A DNA stretch of 64,000 nucleotides from Streptomyces sp. Y2F8-2 (GCF_014905555.1 NZ_BNGS01000006.1:124001-188000), one strand, 5' to 3'. Shown: positions 16,817 through 25,674, counted from the first letter of the stretch. Numbers and translations: made by a program. Notes: generated by a model from the letters alone, not told the origin.

Positions 16817-19621
16817 TCAGGGCTTGAGCACCAGCGCGTCGGTCGTGCTCTTGTCCACCGCGTCCTTCGAGAAGTTCCACGGCAGCAGCTCGCCCTTGAC
16901 CCACTTCTCCGTCTGGTCGGTGTAGTGGGCGCTGTAGGCGTGGCCCGAGGCACCGCTGAGGTTGATCCACTTGGACTTGTCGAGGTCGGCCAGGTTGACC
17001 ACCATCCGCATCGACGGCACCCAGACGGCGTTGTAGCCGCCCGCCGCGTTCCAGCCGGTGGCGTTCACGGTCGCCTCGCCGCCGTCCAGCTTCCAGGGGC
17101 CGCGGTTGAGCATGTACTGCAGTACGCCCGGGCCGTCGGTGCCCAGGGTCTGGTTCTTCAGGAACAGGCGGTGCAGCCGGCCCCAGCTCCAGGTGTCCAT
17201 GTCCTTGCCGAGCTTGGCGACCAGCTCCCAGGTCGCGTCCTTCATGGCGCGCCCGAACAGCTCGTCACGCGTCGTCGTGGCCGGGTCGGTGCGCGTCGCG
17301 GGCGACTGCCACCAGTCGTTCTTCTCGTCGTCGACGATGTTGCGGACCACCTCGAACCAGCGGTCGCCGCCGTCCGGCTGCGCCTGGTCCGCTTCGCGCT
17401 GGCCGCACTCGCGCACCTTGCGGTCCTCGTCGGCCGGGCCGGTGGAGTCGGCGGGCTCCACCCACAGGCACTGGCCCTTGACCCGCAGCTCCTTGGGCAG
17501 CTTGTTGCCGAAGGCGAGCTTGAGGATGTTGCGCCAGACCGCGTTGAAGTACGCGGCCGCCGCCGAGTCGGAGTCCTGGGTGTAGTCCCAGCCCTCCAGC
17601 AGCTTCTGCGCCGCGCGGACGTGCTTGTCCGAGACGTCGATCTTCAGCAGCTTGGGCACCAGCAGCTTGGCGATCTCGCTGCTGTTGTCGAGCTGCATCT
17701 GCCGCATGTCGTCGGTCGAGATCTTGCCGCCGCCCTTGATCTTCGACTCGATCAGGTCGGTGATCCGCTGGCTGCGCGAGCCGTACCCCCAGTCCGTGGT
17801 GAGCGTGTAGGGGTACTTGCCCTTGTCGATCACGGCCTGGTTGGCGGTGACGATGTAGCCGCGCTTGGGGTTGAACTCGTAGGGCAGCGCGGCCTTCGGG
17901 ATGTAGCCGGTCCAGTCGTACTTCGAGTCCCAGCCGGGCGCCGGGATCGAGCCGTCGTCGCCCTGGGCGCGCGTGGGGATCTTTCCGGGCAGCTGGTAGC
18001 CGATGTTGCCCTGGGTGTCGGCGTAGATCAGGTTCTGCGAGGGCACGTCGAAGGAGCGGGCCGCCTGGCGGAACTCGGACCAGTTCGACGCCTTGTCGAT
18101 CGCGAAGACGGCGTCCATGGTGTTGCCGGGGTCCAGCGCGGTCCAGCGCAGGGCGACGCCGTAGCCGTCGGCGCGGTCGGGGGCCAGGGTGTCGACGGTG
18201 GCCTTCTTGCCGACGTTGACGAGTTCGTCGTCGCGGTCGGACAGCAGGGGCATGTTGTTGTTCGCCTCACGGACGACGATCTTCTTCGAGTCGCCGCCCG
18301 CCACCTTGATCGTCTCGGTGCGGGTGGTGAACGGCACGACCTTGCCGTCCCTCAGGTAGCCGTCGCCGGAGAGCTTCTCCAGGTAGAGGTCGGTGACGTC
18401 GACGCCGGAGTTGGTCATGCCCCAGGCGATGTGCTGGTTGTGGCCGATTATCACGCCGGGCATGCCGGCGAAGGTGTAGCCGGTGACGTCGTAGCCGCAC
18501 TTGCTGGAGACGGTCGTGCAGTGCAGGCCCATCTGGTACCAGACCGACGGCAGCGAGGCCGACAGGTGCGGGTCGTTGGCCAGCAGCGGCTTGCCGGTGA
18601 TGGTGTGGCTGCCGGCGACGACCCAGGAGTTGGAGCCGATGCCGTGGCCGTTCACGCCGACGGCGGTCGGCACGTCGGCCAGGAGGTTCGTGAGACCCGC
18701 CAGCTGGCTGCGCAGGGGCGAAGAGGCCGAGGTCGACGTGGACGTCGAGCTCGACGTGCCGGTCGTCGACTGCGAGCCCGTCGTCCCCGTCGCACCCTTC
18801 GAGCCTGCCGTGGCCGCGGTACCCGTCGAGTCGGTCTGCTCGAACGCCTTCGTGAGGGCGTTGTACTCGCCCTCCTGGACGATCGGCTTGTTGCGGCTGT
18901 ACGGGTACTCCGGGTACAGGTCGGCGATCTGCTTGGGGCCCAGGCGGCTGGTCATCAGGGAGCGGTCGATCTCGTCCTGCATGTTGCCGCGCAGGTCCCA
19001 GGCCATCGCCTTGAGCCAGGAGACCGAGTCGACCGGGGTCCACGGCTGGGGCTTGTAGTCGTTGGTCAGGCCCAGCGCCGCGTACTCCAGGGAGATCTCC
19101 TTGCCGTCCTTGCCCTTCAGATAGGCGTTGACTCCCTTGGCGTACGCCTGGAGGTACTCCTTCGTGGAGGCCGACAGCTTGGTGTCGTACTCCTTCTGCG
19201 CCACCCGGTCCCAGCCCAGGGTGCGCAGGAACTCGTCGTTCTTGACCTGGCTCTTGCCGAACATCTCGGACAGGCGTCCGGACGTCATGTGGCGGCGCAC
19301 GTCCATCTCGTAGAACCGGTCCTGCGCCTGGACGTACCCCTGCGCCATGAACAGGTCCTCGTCGGAGGACGCGTAGACCTGCGGGATCCCGTAGCCGTCG
19401 CGCTTGACGTCGACGGGACCCGACAGGCCCTCGAGCGTGATCGTCCCCTTGGTCTGCGGGAAGGAGGCGCGCACGGTGCTGACGGACCAGTACCCGCCGT
19501 ATCCGAAACCTCCCACAAGGGCCACAACCAGGACGATCACGATCAGTCGGGCTCTGCGCCCCTTCTTCCTGCCGGACTTGCCGGGCTTCTGGCCGGAAGA
19601 GGCGGTGGTGTTGGGGGGCAT
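16817..19621 (-). CDS. Penicillin acylase-family Ntn hydrolase
   Basis: A 934-residue membrane-anchored amidase precursor. A basic N-terminus (GKSGRKKGRRAR) precedes one membrane helix at about 26-45, so the body should lie outside the cell. The alpha part contains RDGYGIPQVYASS and FMAQGYVQAQDRFYEMD. A Ser/Thr/Gly low-complexity linker (263-301) precedes the self-cleavage site GHGIG-SNSWVV, giving Ser330 as the beta-chain N-terminal nucleophile. HNQHIAWGMTN and GIPxxYD-type beta-chain motifs follow. Family members hydrolyse amide bonds of beta-lactams or acyl-homoserine lactones; here the substrate is unknown. ATG at 19621; extending further upstream would be antisense to the antiporter. Confidence 0.9.
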   Translation of the reverse strand: MPPNTTASSGQKPGKSGRKKGRRARLIVIVLVVALVGGFGYGGYWSVSTVRASFPQTKGTITLEGLSGPVDVKRDGYGIPQVYASSDEDLFMAQGYVQAQDRFYEMDVRRHMTSGRLSEMFGKSQVKNDEFLRTLGWDRVAQKEYDTKLSASTKEYLQAYAKGVNAYLKGKDGKEISLEYAALGLTNDYKPQPWTPVDSVSWLKAMAWDLRGNMQDEIDRSLMTSRLGPKQIADLYPEYPYSRNKPIVQEGEYNALTKAFEQTDSTGTAATAGSKGATGTTGSQSTTGTSSSTSTSTSASSPLRSQLAGLTNLLADVPTAVGVNGHGIGSNSWVVAGSHTITGKPLLANDPHLSASLPSVWYQMGLHCTTVSSKCGYDVTGYTFAGMPGVIIGHNQHIAWGMTNSGVDVTDLYLEKLSGDGYLRDGKVVPFTTRTETIKVAGGDSKKIVVREANNNMPLLSDRDDELVNVGKKATVDTLAPDRADGYGVALRWTALDPGNTMDAVFAIDKASNWSEFRQAARSFDVPSQNLIYADTQGNIGYQLPGKIPTRAQGDDGSIPAPGWDSKYDWTGYIPKAALPYEFNPKRGYIVTANQAVIDKGKYPYTLTTDWGYGSRSQRITDLIESKIKGGGKISTDDMRQMQLDNSSEIAKLLVPKLLKIDVSDKHVRAAQKLLEGWDYTQDSDSAAAAYFNAVWRNILKLAFGNKLPKELRVKGQCLWVEPADSTGPADEDRKVRECGQREADQAQPDGGDRWFEVVRNIVDDEKNDWWQSPATRTDPATTTRDELFGRAMKDATWELVAKLGKDMDTWSWGRLHRLFLKNQTLGTDGPGVLQYMLNRGPWKLDGGEATVNATGWNAAGGYNAVWVPSMRMVVNLADLDKSKWINLSGASGHAYSAHYTDQTEKWVKGELLPWNFSKDAVDKSTTDALVLKP

Positions 19622-19840
19622 CGCTGTCCTTGCTGTCCTAACACGAGCGGCAGGGCGGGCTGTGCTTTCTACTGAGCGCTGGAGCAACCATAGGCGCAGG
19701 GCCCGGTCCGCCTTGACGCGGAGTCGGGAACCAGCCCGGACTGGAGTTCGATCATGCAGCCGAAGCGTCAAGAAAGCGTCAAGAGTTAGGTAAGCTAATG
19801 AAGTAGTCGGAGTGAAGTCCGCCCCAGCACCGGGCTTCGC

Positions 19841-21403
19841 GTGCTCGGATCGTGGCGTCGCACCGCGGCCCACGGATTGGCGAGAAGGGAACGGCCGCTG
19901 ACTGTCCACCACCTCAACCAGCTCCTGCTCCTCTGCTCGCTCGTTCTGCTCGTCGCGGTGGCAGCGGTTCGGATCTCGTCGCGCAGCGGCCTCCCCAGCC
20001 TGCTCGTCTACCTGGGCATCGGCATCGCCATGGGCCAGGACGGATTCGGCATCCACTTCAACAACGCCGAGCTGACCCAGGTCATGGGATACGCGGCACT
20101 GGTCGTGATCCTGGCCGAGGGCGGTCTCGGCACGAAGTGGAAGCAGATCAAGCCGGCCCTCCCGGCGGCCTCCGCGCTGGCGCTCCTCGGCGTCGCGGTG
20201 AGCGTCGGCGTCACGGCCGCGGGCGCGCACTACCTGAGCGGACTGGAGTGGCGGCAGGCGCTCATCATCGGAGCGGTGGTGTCGTCGACCGACGCGGCGG
20301 CGGTCTTCTCGGTACTGCGGAAAGTGCCCCTCCCCGCGCGCGTGACGGGCGTTCTGGAGGCCGAGTCCGGCTTCAACGACGCTCCCGTCGTCATCCTCGT
20401 CGTCGCGTTCTCCACGGCCGGGCCGATCGAGCACTGGTACACGCTGCTCGGGAAGATACTCCTGGAGCTGGCCATCGGCGCCGCCATCGGCCTCGCGGTG
20501 GGCTGGCTCGGCTCCTGGGGTCTCAGACACGTGGCGCTGCCCGCCTCCGGCCTCTACCCGATCGCCGTCATGGCCATCGCGGTCATGGCGTACGCGGGCG
20601 GCTCGCTGGCCCACGGCAGCGGCTTCCTCGCGGTGTACCTCGCCTCGATGATGCTCGGCAACGCCAAGCTGCCGCACTGGCCCGCGACCCGGGGCTTCGC
20701 CGAAGGGCTCGGCTGGATCGCCCAGATCGGCATGTTCGTCCTGCTCGGTCTGCTGGTCACGCCGCACGAACTGGCCGACGACGTACTGCCCGCCCTGGTC
20801 ATCGGCATGGTGCTGACGATGGTGGCGCGTCCGCTGAGCGTCGTGTTGAGCCTCGTGCCCTTCCGGCTCCCCTGGCAGGAGCAGACGCTGATGTCGTGGG
20901 CCGGGCTGCGCGGTGCGGTGCCCATCATCCTGGCGACGATCCCCATGGTGAACGGCGTCGCCGGCAGCCGCCGCATCTTCAACATCGTCTTCGTGCTCGT
21001 CGTCGTCTACACCCTCATCCAGGGGCCGACCCTGCCCTGGCTGGCCCGCACGCTACGCCTCGGCGAGGTTCCCGAAGCCGCGGACCTCGGCATCGAATCG
21101 GCGCCCCTGGAGCGGCTGCGCGGGCATCTGCTGTCCGTCGCGATCCCCAAGGGCTCGCGGATGCACGGCGTCGAGATCAACGAGCTGCGGCTGCCGGCCG
21201 GAGCCGCGGTCACCCTCGTCGTCCGGGACGGGAAATCGTTCGTTCCGCTGCCGACGACGGTGCTGCGGCGCGGGGACGAACTGCTCGTGGTCGCCACGGA
21301 CCAGGTCCGCGACGCGGCGGAGAGGCGTCTGCGGGCCGTCGGCCAGGGCGGCAAGCTGGCGGGCTGGCTGGGGACCACCGGGAACGGCGCGCCGGGGCGT
21401 TGA
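19841..21403 (+). CDS. CPA1-type potassium/proton antiporter with TrkA-C domain
   Basis: A cation/H+ antiporter of the CPA1 (NhaP2-like) type: about 12 membrane helices, with the ion-binding region ESGFNDAPVVILVVA and VVSSTDAAAVFSVL, followed by a C-terminal TrkA-C/RCK-type regulatory domain (about 415-500; SVAIPKGSRMHGVEINELRLPAG). Probable role: K+ or Na+ efflux and pH homeostasis. The first in-frame GTG (19841) gives 520 residues but has no ribosome-binding site. A CTG at 19898, with GAAGGGA 7 bases upstream and starting at LTVHHLNQLLL, is the better biological start and would give 501 residues. Confidence 0.9.
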   Translation: MLGSWRRTAAHGLARRERPLTVHHLNQLLLLCSLVLLVAVAAVRISSRSGLPSLLVYLGIGIAMGQDGFGIHFNNAELTQVMGYAALVVILAEGGLGTKWKQIKPALPAASALALLGVAVSVGVTAAGAHYLSGLEWRQALIIGAVVSSTDAAAVFSVLRKVPLPARVTGVLEAESGFNDAPVVILVVAFSTAGPIEHWYTLLGKILLELAIGAAIGLAVGWLGSWGLRHVALPASGLYPIAVMAIAVMAYAGGSLAHGSGFLAVYLASMMLGNAKLPHWPATRGFAEGLGWIAQIGMFVLLGLLVTPHELADDVLPALVIGMVLTMVARPLSVVLSLVPFRLPWQEQTLMSWAGLRGAVPIILATIPMVNGVAGSRRIFNIVFVLVVVYTLIQGPTLPWLARTLRLGEVPEAADLGIESAPLERLRGHLLSVAIPKGSRMHGVEINELRLPAGAAVTLVVRDGKSFVPLPTTVLRRGDELLVVATDQVRDAAERRLRAVGQGGKLAGWLGTTGNGAPGR

Positions 21404-21414
21404 GGGGGCCCTTG

Positions 21415-21441
21415 GTGAACGGCACGTTTCGTACCGTTCAC
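21415..21441. promoter_or_regulatory. 27-bp imperfect palindrome between antiporter and MFS genes
   Basis: GTGAACGG (21415-21422) and CCGTTCAC (21434-21441) form 8-bp arms, with a further ACG/CGT pairing around a TTT centre. It lies 12 bases after the antiporter stop, so it may terminate that gene, but its symmetry also fits a TetR-type operator for the MFS gene. A possible -10 hexamer TACAAT lies at 21510-21515. Confidence 0.5.
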
Positions 21442-21680
21442 ACTGCCGGGAATCCCAGGTCGACCGCCGGATGGTGCTCTGTTTCACAGGCGTCCGGTGC
21501 GGCGCCCCTGTACAATCCAGGCGCACCCTGATCGAACCAACTCTGCCTGACGCAGAGCTGGCGCGACCGTATGGCGGCCGGGCGCCCTTCCTCCGTAGGG
21601 GCCGGTATCTACCGCAGTCCGCGCAAGAGGACAGCTCTCGGCGCGCACCCGCGCTACCAGGCAGCAGAAAGGCACGGGCC

Positions 21681-22952
21681 GTGGAGTCCACGGTCACCTC
21701 GAAGGCGTCCCGCCCGGGCTACGGGCAGCTGCTGCGCACCCGTGGCGCCTGGACGTTCCTGCTCCCCGGCTTCGCGGCGCGTCAGCCGTTCGCGATGCTC
21801 ACCCTCTCCATCGTGCTGCTCGTCCGGCACACCACCGGCTCCTACGGAGCCGCGGGCGCCGTCGCGGCGGTCACCGGCGTGTCCATGGCCCTGTTCGCGC
21901 CGTACAGCGGCCGTCTCGCCGACCGCCACGGCCAGCGGGCGGTACTGCTGCCCGGCGTCCTGCTGCACGCCGTGGCAGGCATCTCGCTGACCGCGCTCTC
22001 GCTGGCCCACGCCCCGCTGTGGGCCCTTTTCGCGGCGGCCGTCCCGACCGGCGCGTCGGTGCCGCAGATCGGCCCCATGGTTCGCGCCCGGTGGGGCGTG
22101 AAGCTGAAGGACTCGCCCCTCATGTCGACGGCGGCGGCCTTCGAGTCGGTCACCGACGAGCTGACCTTCGTGCTCGGCCCGCTCCTGGCGACCGCCCTGT
22201 GCACCGCCGTGGCCCCCGCCGCGGGCCTGCTCACGGAGGCGGCGCTGACGCTGGTGGGCGGGGCGCTGTTCGCGGCGCAGAAGCGCACGCAGCCGGCCGT
22301 CGCCGCCGTCACGCACGCGCGCGTGGAGCACGCGTCCGCCCTGCGCGTCCCCGGGGTGCGGGTTCTGGTCGTGACCTTCCTGGGCATCGGTTCCGTCTTC
22401 GGCGGCATGCAGGTCTCGCTCTCCGCCTTCAGCCAGTCGATCGGCGAGCCCGGCCTGAACGGCGTCCTGTACGGCGTCTTCGCCGCAGGCAACATGCTCT
22501 CCGGCGTCGTGTGCGGCGCCATCGCCTGGAAGGCCGCCCCGCAGCGCCGCCTGGTCATCGGCTACACGGCCCTCGCCCTGGCCGCCTCCGCCCTGTGGAC
22601 CGCGCACTCGGTGGCCGTGCTGGCCGGACTCGGCCTGCTGGTGGGCATGTGCATCGCGCCCTCCCTGATCACCGGCTACACCCTGGTCGAGGCCTTGGTC
22701 CCGGACGGCGCCCGCACCGAGGCCTTCACCTGGCTGACCGGCGCGGTCGCACTCGGCCAGGCGGCGGCGGTCACGGTCGCCGGACAGCTGGAGGACCGGC
22801 TGTGGACCGGCGCCGGCTTCCTCGTCCCGATGGGCGGTACGGTGCTGGCGCTGCTGACCCTGCTGTCCCTGCGGTCGTGGCTGGTCACGCGACCTCACGG
22901 CCGCACCGTGGCACGTGGCGTCGGTCACCGCGCACCGGTGACGGTGGACTGA
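21681..22952 (+). CDS. MFS transporter
   Basis: A 423-residue major facilitator with about 12 membrane helices. The loop 2-3 signature GRLADRHGQRAVLLPG is present (about 75-90). The sequence begins VESTVTSKASRPGYGQLLRTRGAWTFLLPGF; GTG at 21681 has GAAAGG 8 bases upstream. Long in-frame extensions upstream lack family character. Substrate unknown; no linked regulator. Likely drug or metabolite export. Confidence 0.85.
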   Translation: MESTVTSKASRPGYGQLLRTRGAWTFLLPGFAARQPFAMLTLSIVLLVRHTTGSYGAAGAVAAVTGVSMALFAPYSGRLADRHGQRAVLLPGVLLHAVAGISLTALSLAHAPLWALFAAAVPTGASVPQIGPMVRARWGVKLKDSPLMSTAAAFESVTDELTFVLGPLLATALCTAVAPAAGLLTEAALTLVGGALFAAQKRTQPAVAAVTHARVEHASALRVPGVRVLVVTFLGIGSVFGGMQVSLSAFSQSIGEPGLNGVLYGVFAAGNMLSGVVCGAIAWKAAPQRRLVIGYTALALAASALWTAHSVAVLAGLGLLVGMCIAPSLITGYTLVEALVPDGARTEAFTWLTGAVALGQAAAVTVAGQLEDRLWTGAGFLVPMGGTVLALLTLLSLRSWLVTRPHGRTVARGVGHRAPVTVD

Positions 22953-22982
22953 TCCCGCGGAATAGGTCACTATGGATCGTCG

Positions 22983-23009
22983 TTAGCACTCATTGAGTGA
23001 GAGTGCCAG
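22983..23009 (+). promoter_or_regulatory. CIRCE-like element (HrcA-type operator)
   Basis: TTAGCACTC (22983-22991), nine bases (22992-23000), then GAGTGCCAG (23001-23009). This is the CIRCE layout TTAGCACTC-N9-GAGTGCTAA with a perfect left arm, exact spacing and two mismatches at the end of the right arm. It ends 12 bases before the fmdB start, immediately before its ribosome-binding site, so a bound repressor would block transcription or initiation. Confidence 0.7.
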
Positions 23010-23020
23010 GAGGAAGACAA

Positions 23021-23326
23021 GTGCCGACCTACCAGTACCAGTGCACCGAGTGCGGCGAGGGCCTCGAGGCGGTGCAGAAGTTCACCGACGACGCCCTGAC
23101 CGAGTGCCCCAACTGCGGCGGCCGCCTGAAGAAGGTGTTCTCCGCGGTCGGCATCGTTTTCAAGGGCTCCGGCTTCTACCGCAACGACAGCCGCGGCTCC
23201 TCGTCGAGCAGCAGCCCGGCGTCGTCGAAGTCGTCGAGCTCCTCCTCGTCGTCGTCCGACTCCGGATCGTCGTCCTCGTCGGCTTCGTCGTCTTCGTCGT
23301 CGAGCACCAGCTCCTCCGCCGCATAG
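23021..23326 (+). CDS. FmdB family zinc-ribbon protein with poly-Ser tail
   Basis: A 101-residue protein. The N-terminal zinc ribbon has two CxxC pairs (YQCTECGEG and TECPNCGGR, about 6-45), followed by VFSAVGIVFKGSGFYRNDSR, the FmdB-family core. Residues 59-101 are almost only Ser with a few Ala, Lys, Asp and Thr. Role of the family is not firmly known (regulatory or RNA/protein interaction). GTG at 23021 with AGGAGG 7 bases upstream is a very strong start; an upstream GTG would place the ribosome-binding site inside the gene. It follows the CIRCE-like operator. Confidence 0.88.
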   Translation: MPTYQYQCTECGEGLEAVQKFTDDALTECPNCGGRLKKVFSAVGIVFKGSGFYRNDSRGSSSSSSPASSKSSSSSSSSSDSGSSSSSASSSSSSSTSSSAA

Positions 23327-23339
23327 GTCCGTGTCGCGG

Positions 23340-23367
23340 GACCCCGCCGTCGTCCGACGGCGGGGTC
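23340..23367 (+). terminator. Terminator of fmdB
   Basis: A 13-bp GC-rich stem (23340-23352 with 23355-23367) centred on TC, followed by TTCGGGG, 14 bases after the fmdB stop. Confidence 0.8.
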
Positions 23368-23456
23368 TTCGGGGTTTCCGACCCGCCGGGGATGGCTGCT
23401 GCCGAGTTCTCCCCAGCCGGCTCGCACGCCCGTACGGGGCGGCTACTGTGCTCGCC

Positions 23457-24290
23457 ATGACGAACGCGGAGATCGGTGTCATCGGCGGCTCGGGCTTCTA
23501 CTCTTTCCTCGACGAGGTGACCGAGGTCCAGGTCGACACCCCGTACGGGGCTCCCAGCGACTCTCTCTTCCTCGGCGAGATCGCCGGCCGGCGGGTCGCA
23601 TTCCTCCCCCGCCACGGCCGCGGCCACCATCTGCCGCCGCACCGGATCAACTACCGCGCCAACCTGTGGGCGCTCCGATCCGTCGGGGTACGCCAGGTCC
23701 TCGGCCCGTGCGCGGTGGGCGGGCTGCGCCCGGAGTACGGGCCGGGCACGCTGCTGGTCCCCGACCAACTGGTGGACCGCACGAAGACCCGGGTGCAGAC
23801 GTACTTCGACGGGCTGCCGCTGCCGGACGGCACCGTGCCGAACGTGGTGCACGTGTCCCTGGCCGATCCCTACTGCCCGGTCGGGCGGGCGGTCGCGCTG
23901 AAGGCCGCCCGCGGGCGGGACTGGGAGCCGGTGGACGGCGGGACGCTGGTCGTGGTCGAGGGGCCGCGGTTCTCCACCCGCGCCGAATCGTTGTGGCACC
24001 GGGCGCAGGGCTGGTCCGTGGTGGGCATGACCGGCCATCCCGAGGCCGCGCTGGCTCGTGAACTGGAGCTGTGCTACACGTCGTTGACCCTGGTCACGGA
24101 TCTGGACGCGGGGGCGGAGACCGGCGAGGGCGTCTCGCACGACGAGGTGCTGAAGGTGTTCGCGGCGAACGTGGACCGGTTGCGGGGCGTGCTGTTCGAC
24201 GCGGTGGCCGCGCTGCCCGCCACCGCCGAGCGGGACTGCTTGTGCGTGAACGCGCTCGGCGGGATGAACCCGGGGTTCGAGCTGCCCTGA
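23457..24290 (+). CDS. mtnP: S-methyl-5'-thioadenosine phosphorylase
   Basis: A 277-residue purine nucleoside phosphorylase-family enzyme that splits methylthioadenosine to adenine and methylthioribose-1-phosphate (methionine salvage). GVIGGSGFYSF (phosphate-binding) is at 8-18, FLPRHGRGHHLPPHRINYRAN at about 45-65, and VVEGPRFSTRAES and VVGMTGHPEA mark the base/ribose site. ATG at 23457 gives normal family length; upstream in-frame codons run through the fmdB terminator and are unlikely. Other PNP-fold substrates (inosine, guanosine) cannot be excluded. Confidence 0.85.
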   Translation: MTNAEIGVIGGSGFYSFLDEVTEVQVDTPYGAPSDSLFLGEIAGRRVAFLPRHGRGHHLPPHRINYRANLWALRSVGVRQVLGPCAVGGLRPEYGPGTLLVPDQLVDRTKTRVQTYFDGLPLPDGTVPNVVHVSLADPYCPVGRAVALKAARGRDWEPVDGGTLVVVEGPRFSTRAESLWHRAQGWSVVGMTGHPEAALARELELCYTSLTLVTDLDAGAETGEGVSHDEVLKVFAANVDRLRGVLFDAVAALPATAERDCLCVNALGGMNPGFELP

Positions 24291-24292
24291 CG

Positions 24293-24352
24293 GGGGCGGC
24301 CGCGGTGGGGGCGGCTGTAGTCGGGGCGGCTGTGGTGGGGGCGGCCGTGCGG
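24293..24352. repeat. Four tandem 15-bp repeats
   Basis: Core GGGGCGGC recurs at 24293, 24308, 24323 and 24338, each followed by YGYRGT-like bases, so the period is 15. It lies right after the mtnP stop. Period 15 would keep a reading frame, so it may be a decayed extension of the gene. Confidence 0.75.
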
Positions 24353-24477
24353 AACGTCCCGTTCGGGTGAGCGAGTTGTCCACATCCGCGGAGTAACCCA
24401 CAGCCGCCTGCGGCCTCCGCCGCGAAGCGTCATCGTGGATCGCGACCCGATCACTCGCGACGCAGGTGGTGACCAGC

Positions 24478-25053
24478 ATGCCCCGCATCTCCCCCTCCGC
24501 CCCTCAGCCCTACGCGGCGGTCCCGGCACCCGCGTACCCGCCCGCCGGACTCTCCCCGCGTTCCGACACGCCTCCCACCTGTGCCGTGCCCCACTTCGCT
24601 CCCGTACGGGTGCGAGGAGGGCGGCAGCGGTTGCGGCGGATGCTGCGGTGCCGGAGGCGGGCCGTGGCCGCAGGACTGGCCGTCACCGCTGCCGCGCTCG
24701 TCGCGGCGGGGCCCGGCGGGTCCGAGGGTGCACGCGGACATCCGGACGCCGGGGACCGCCCGACCGCGGCGGCCGTACGGGAGCCGCGCCCGATGGAGAC
24801 GGTGACGGCGCCCGTGCGGATCGCGGACGCGGCCACCGTGCGGCTGTTGCGGCCCGGCGACCGTGTCGACGTGATCGCGGCCGACGGTGGCGGCGAGGCC
24901 AGGGTCGTCGCGGCCGGGGCCCGGGTGACGCGGGTGCCCGATGTCGATCCGACGGAGAACGGCGCGCTGCTGGTGCTGTCCGTGCCGCGCCCCACGGCCG
25001 CGCGCCTGGCCGGCGCCGGCGCCACCTCACGCCTGGCGGTGACGCTGTGCTGA
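24478..25053 (+). CDS. SAF-domain protein, RcpC/CpaB-like
   Basis: A 191-residue protein. A Pro-rich cytoplasmic N-terminus is followed by a basic stretch (RVRGGRQRLRRMLRCRRR) and one membrane helix at about 60-78, then an extracytoplasmic SAF-like region (METVTAPVRIADAATVRLLRPGDRVDVIAA) and a CpaB/RcpC-type end. Such proteins serve Flp/tad pilus assembly, but no tad genes are nearby, so this is an orphan. ATG at 24478 with AGGTGG 8 bases upstream is preferred over GTG at 24466. Weak homology; could have another envelope role. Confidence 0.7.
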   Translation: MPRISPSAPQPYAAVPAPAYPPAGLSPRSDTPPTCAVPHFAPVRVRGGRQRLRRMLRCRRRAVAAGLAVTAAALVAAGPGGSEGARGHPDAGDRPTAAAVREPRPMETVTAPVRIADAATVRLLRPGDRVDVIAADGGGEARVVAAGARVTRVPDVDPTENGALLVLSVPRPTAARLAGAGATSRLAVTLC

Positions 25054-25203
25054 GCCAGGCTCTGTTTCACACTGCGGGCGACCGCGCTGTGGCGAGCCCG
25101 GTCCCCTTCCTCACGGCATGCGGTTGGACAGCCGTGGTACGCCCTGCCGTAGGTTGCGGAGCTGTTCGTTCCGAAGCGTGTGCAGTCGAGAAGGGTTCCA
25201 GTG

Positions 25204-25674
25204 GTGAGCGAGATCAAAATGCCGGGCGTCCTGCAGGGCTTCAAGGCCTTCCTGATGCGTGGAAACGTCGTCGACCTGGCGGTCGCCGTGGTCATCGGTG
25301 CCGCCTTCACCGGCATCGTGAACTCCGTGGTGAAGGGCGTCATCAGCCCGGTCGTGGGGGCGCTCGGCACCAAGAGCCTGGACGGCTACAGCTCCTGCCT
25401 GAAGGGACCGTGCACGGGCACCGGCGCCAACGCGACGGGCGTCCGCATACTCTGGGGCTCGGTCCTCGGCGCCACGCTCAACTTCGTGATCACCGCCGCC
25501 GTCGTCTACTTCCTGATGGTCCTGCCCATGTCCAAGTTCCTGGCCCGGCAGGAGGCCCGCCGCAAGGCCAAGCACGGCACCAGGGACGTGTCCGAGGTGA
25601 CCGAGCTGGAGGTGCTCGAGGAGATCCGCGACGCCCTCGTCGCACAGCGCGGCCAGAACCGGACCGACGCCTGA
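25204..25674 (+). CDS. mscL: Large-conductance mechanosensitive channel MscL
   Basis: A 156-residue inner-membrane channel releasing solutes on osmotic downshock. The N-terminal amphipathic helix plus TM1 (GFKAFLMRGNVVDLAVAVVIGAAF) carries the family signature, TM2 is FVITAAVVYFLMVLPM, and the C-terminal helix is charged. The periplasmic loop (GTKSLDGYSSCLKGPCTGTG) has two cysteines that could form a disulfide, unlike E. coli MscL. GTG at 25204 (8 bases after GAAGGG) is preferred to the adjacent GTG at 25201. Confidence 0.95.
   Translation: MSEIKMPGVLQGFKAFLMRGNVVDLAVAVVIGAAFTGIVNSVVKGVISPVVGALGTKSLDGYSSCLKGPCTGTGANATGVRILWGSVLGATLNFVITAAVVYFLMVLPMSKFLARQEARRKAKHGTRDVSEVTELEVLEEIRDALVAQRGQNRTDA

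Noticed and set aside
19786..19798. TTAG-GTAAG-CTAA resembling an iron box upstream of the antiporter
   Set aside because: Only 4-bp arms; it does not match the 19-bp DmdR/IdeR consensus and the gene has no iron role.
16817..20767. A 1316-residue reading of the acylase frame starting upstream at 20767
   Set aside because: The extra N-terminus is low-complexity and antisense to the antiporter; the membrane anchor and basic start fit ATG at 19621.
22953..23456. SAM- or purine-type riboswitch before mtnP
   Set aside because: The region is explained by the CIRCE-like site, fmdB and its terminator; no conserved aptamer sequence is visible.
24293..24352. CRISPR-like array
   Set aside because: Units are contiguous 15-mers without spacers and no cas genes are present; the same applies to the repeats at 42775, 46826 and 47616.
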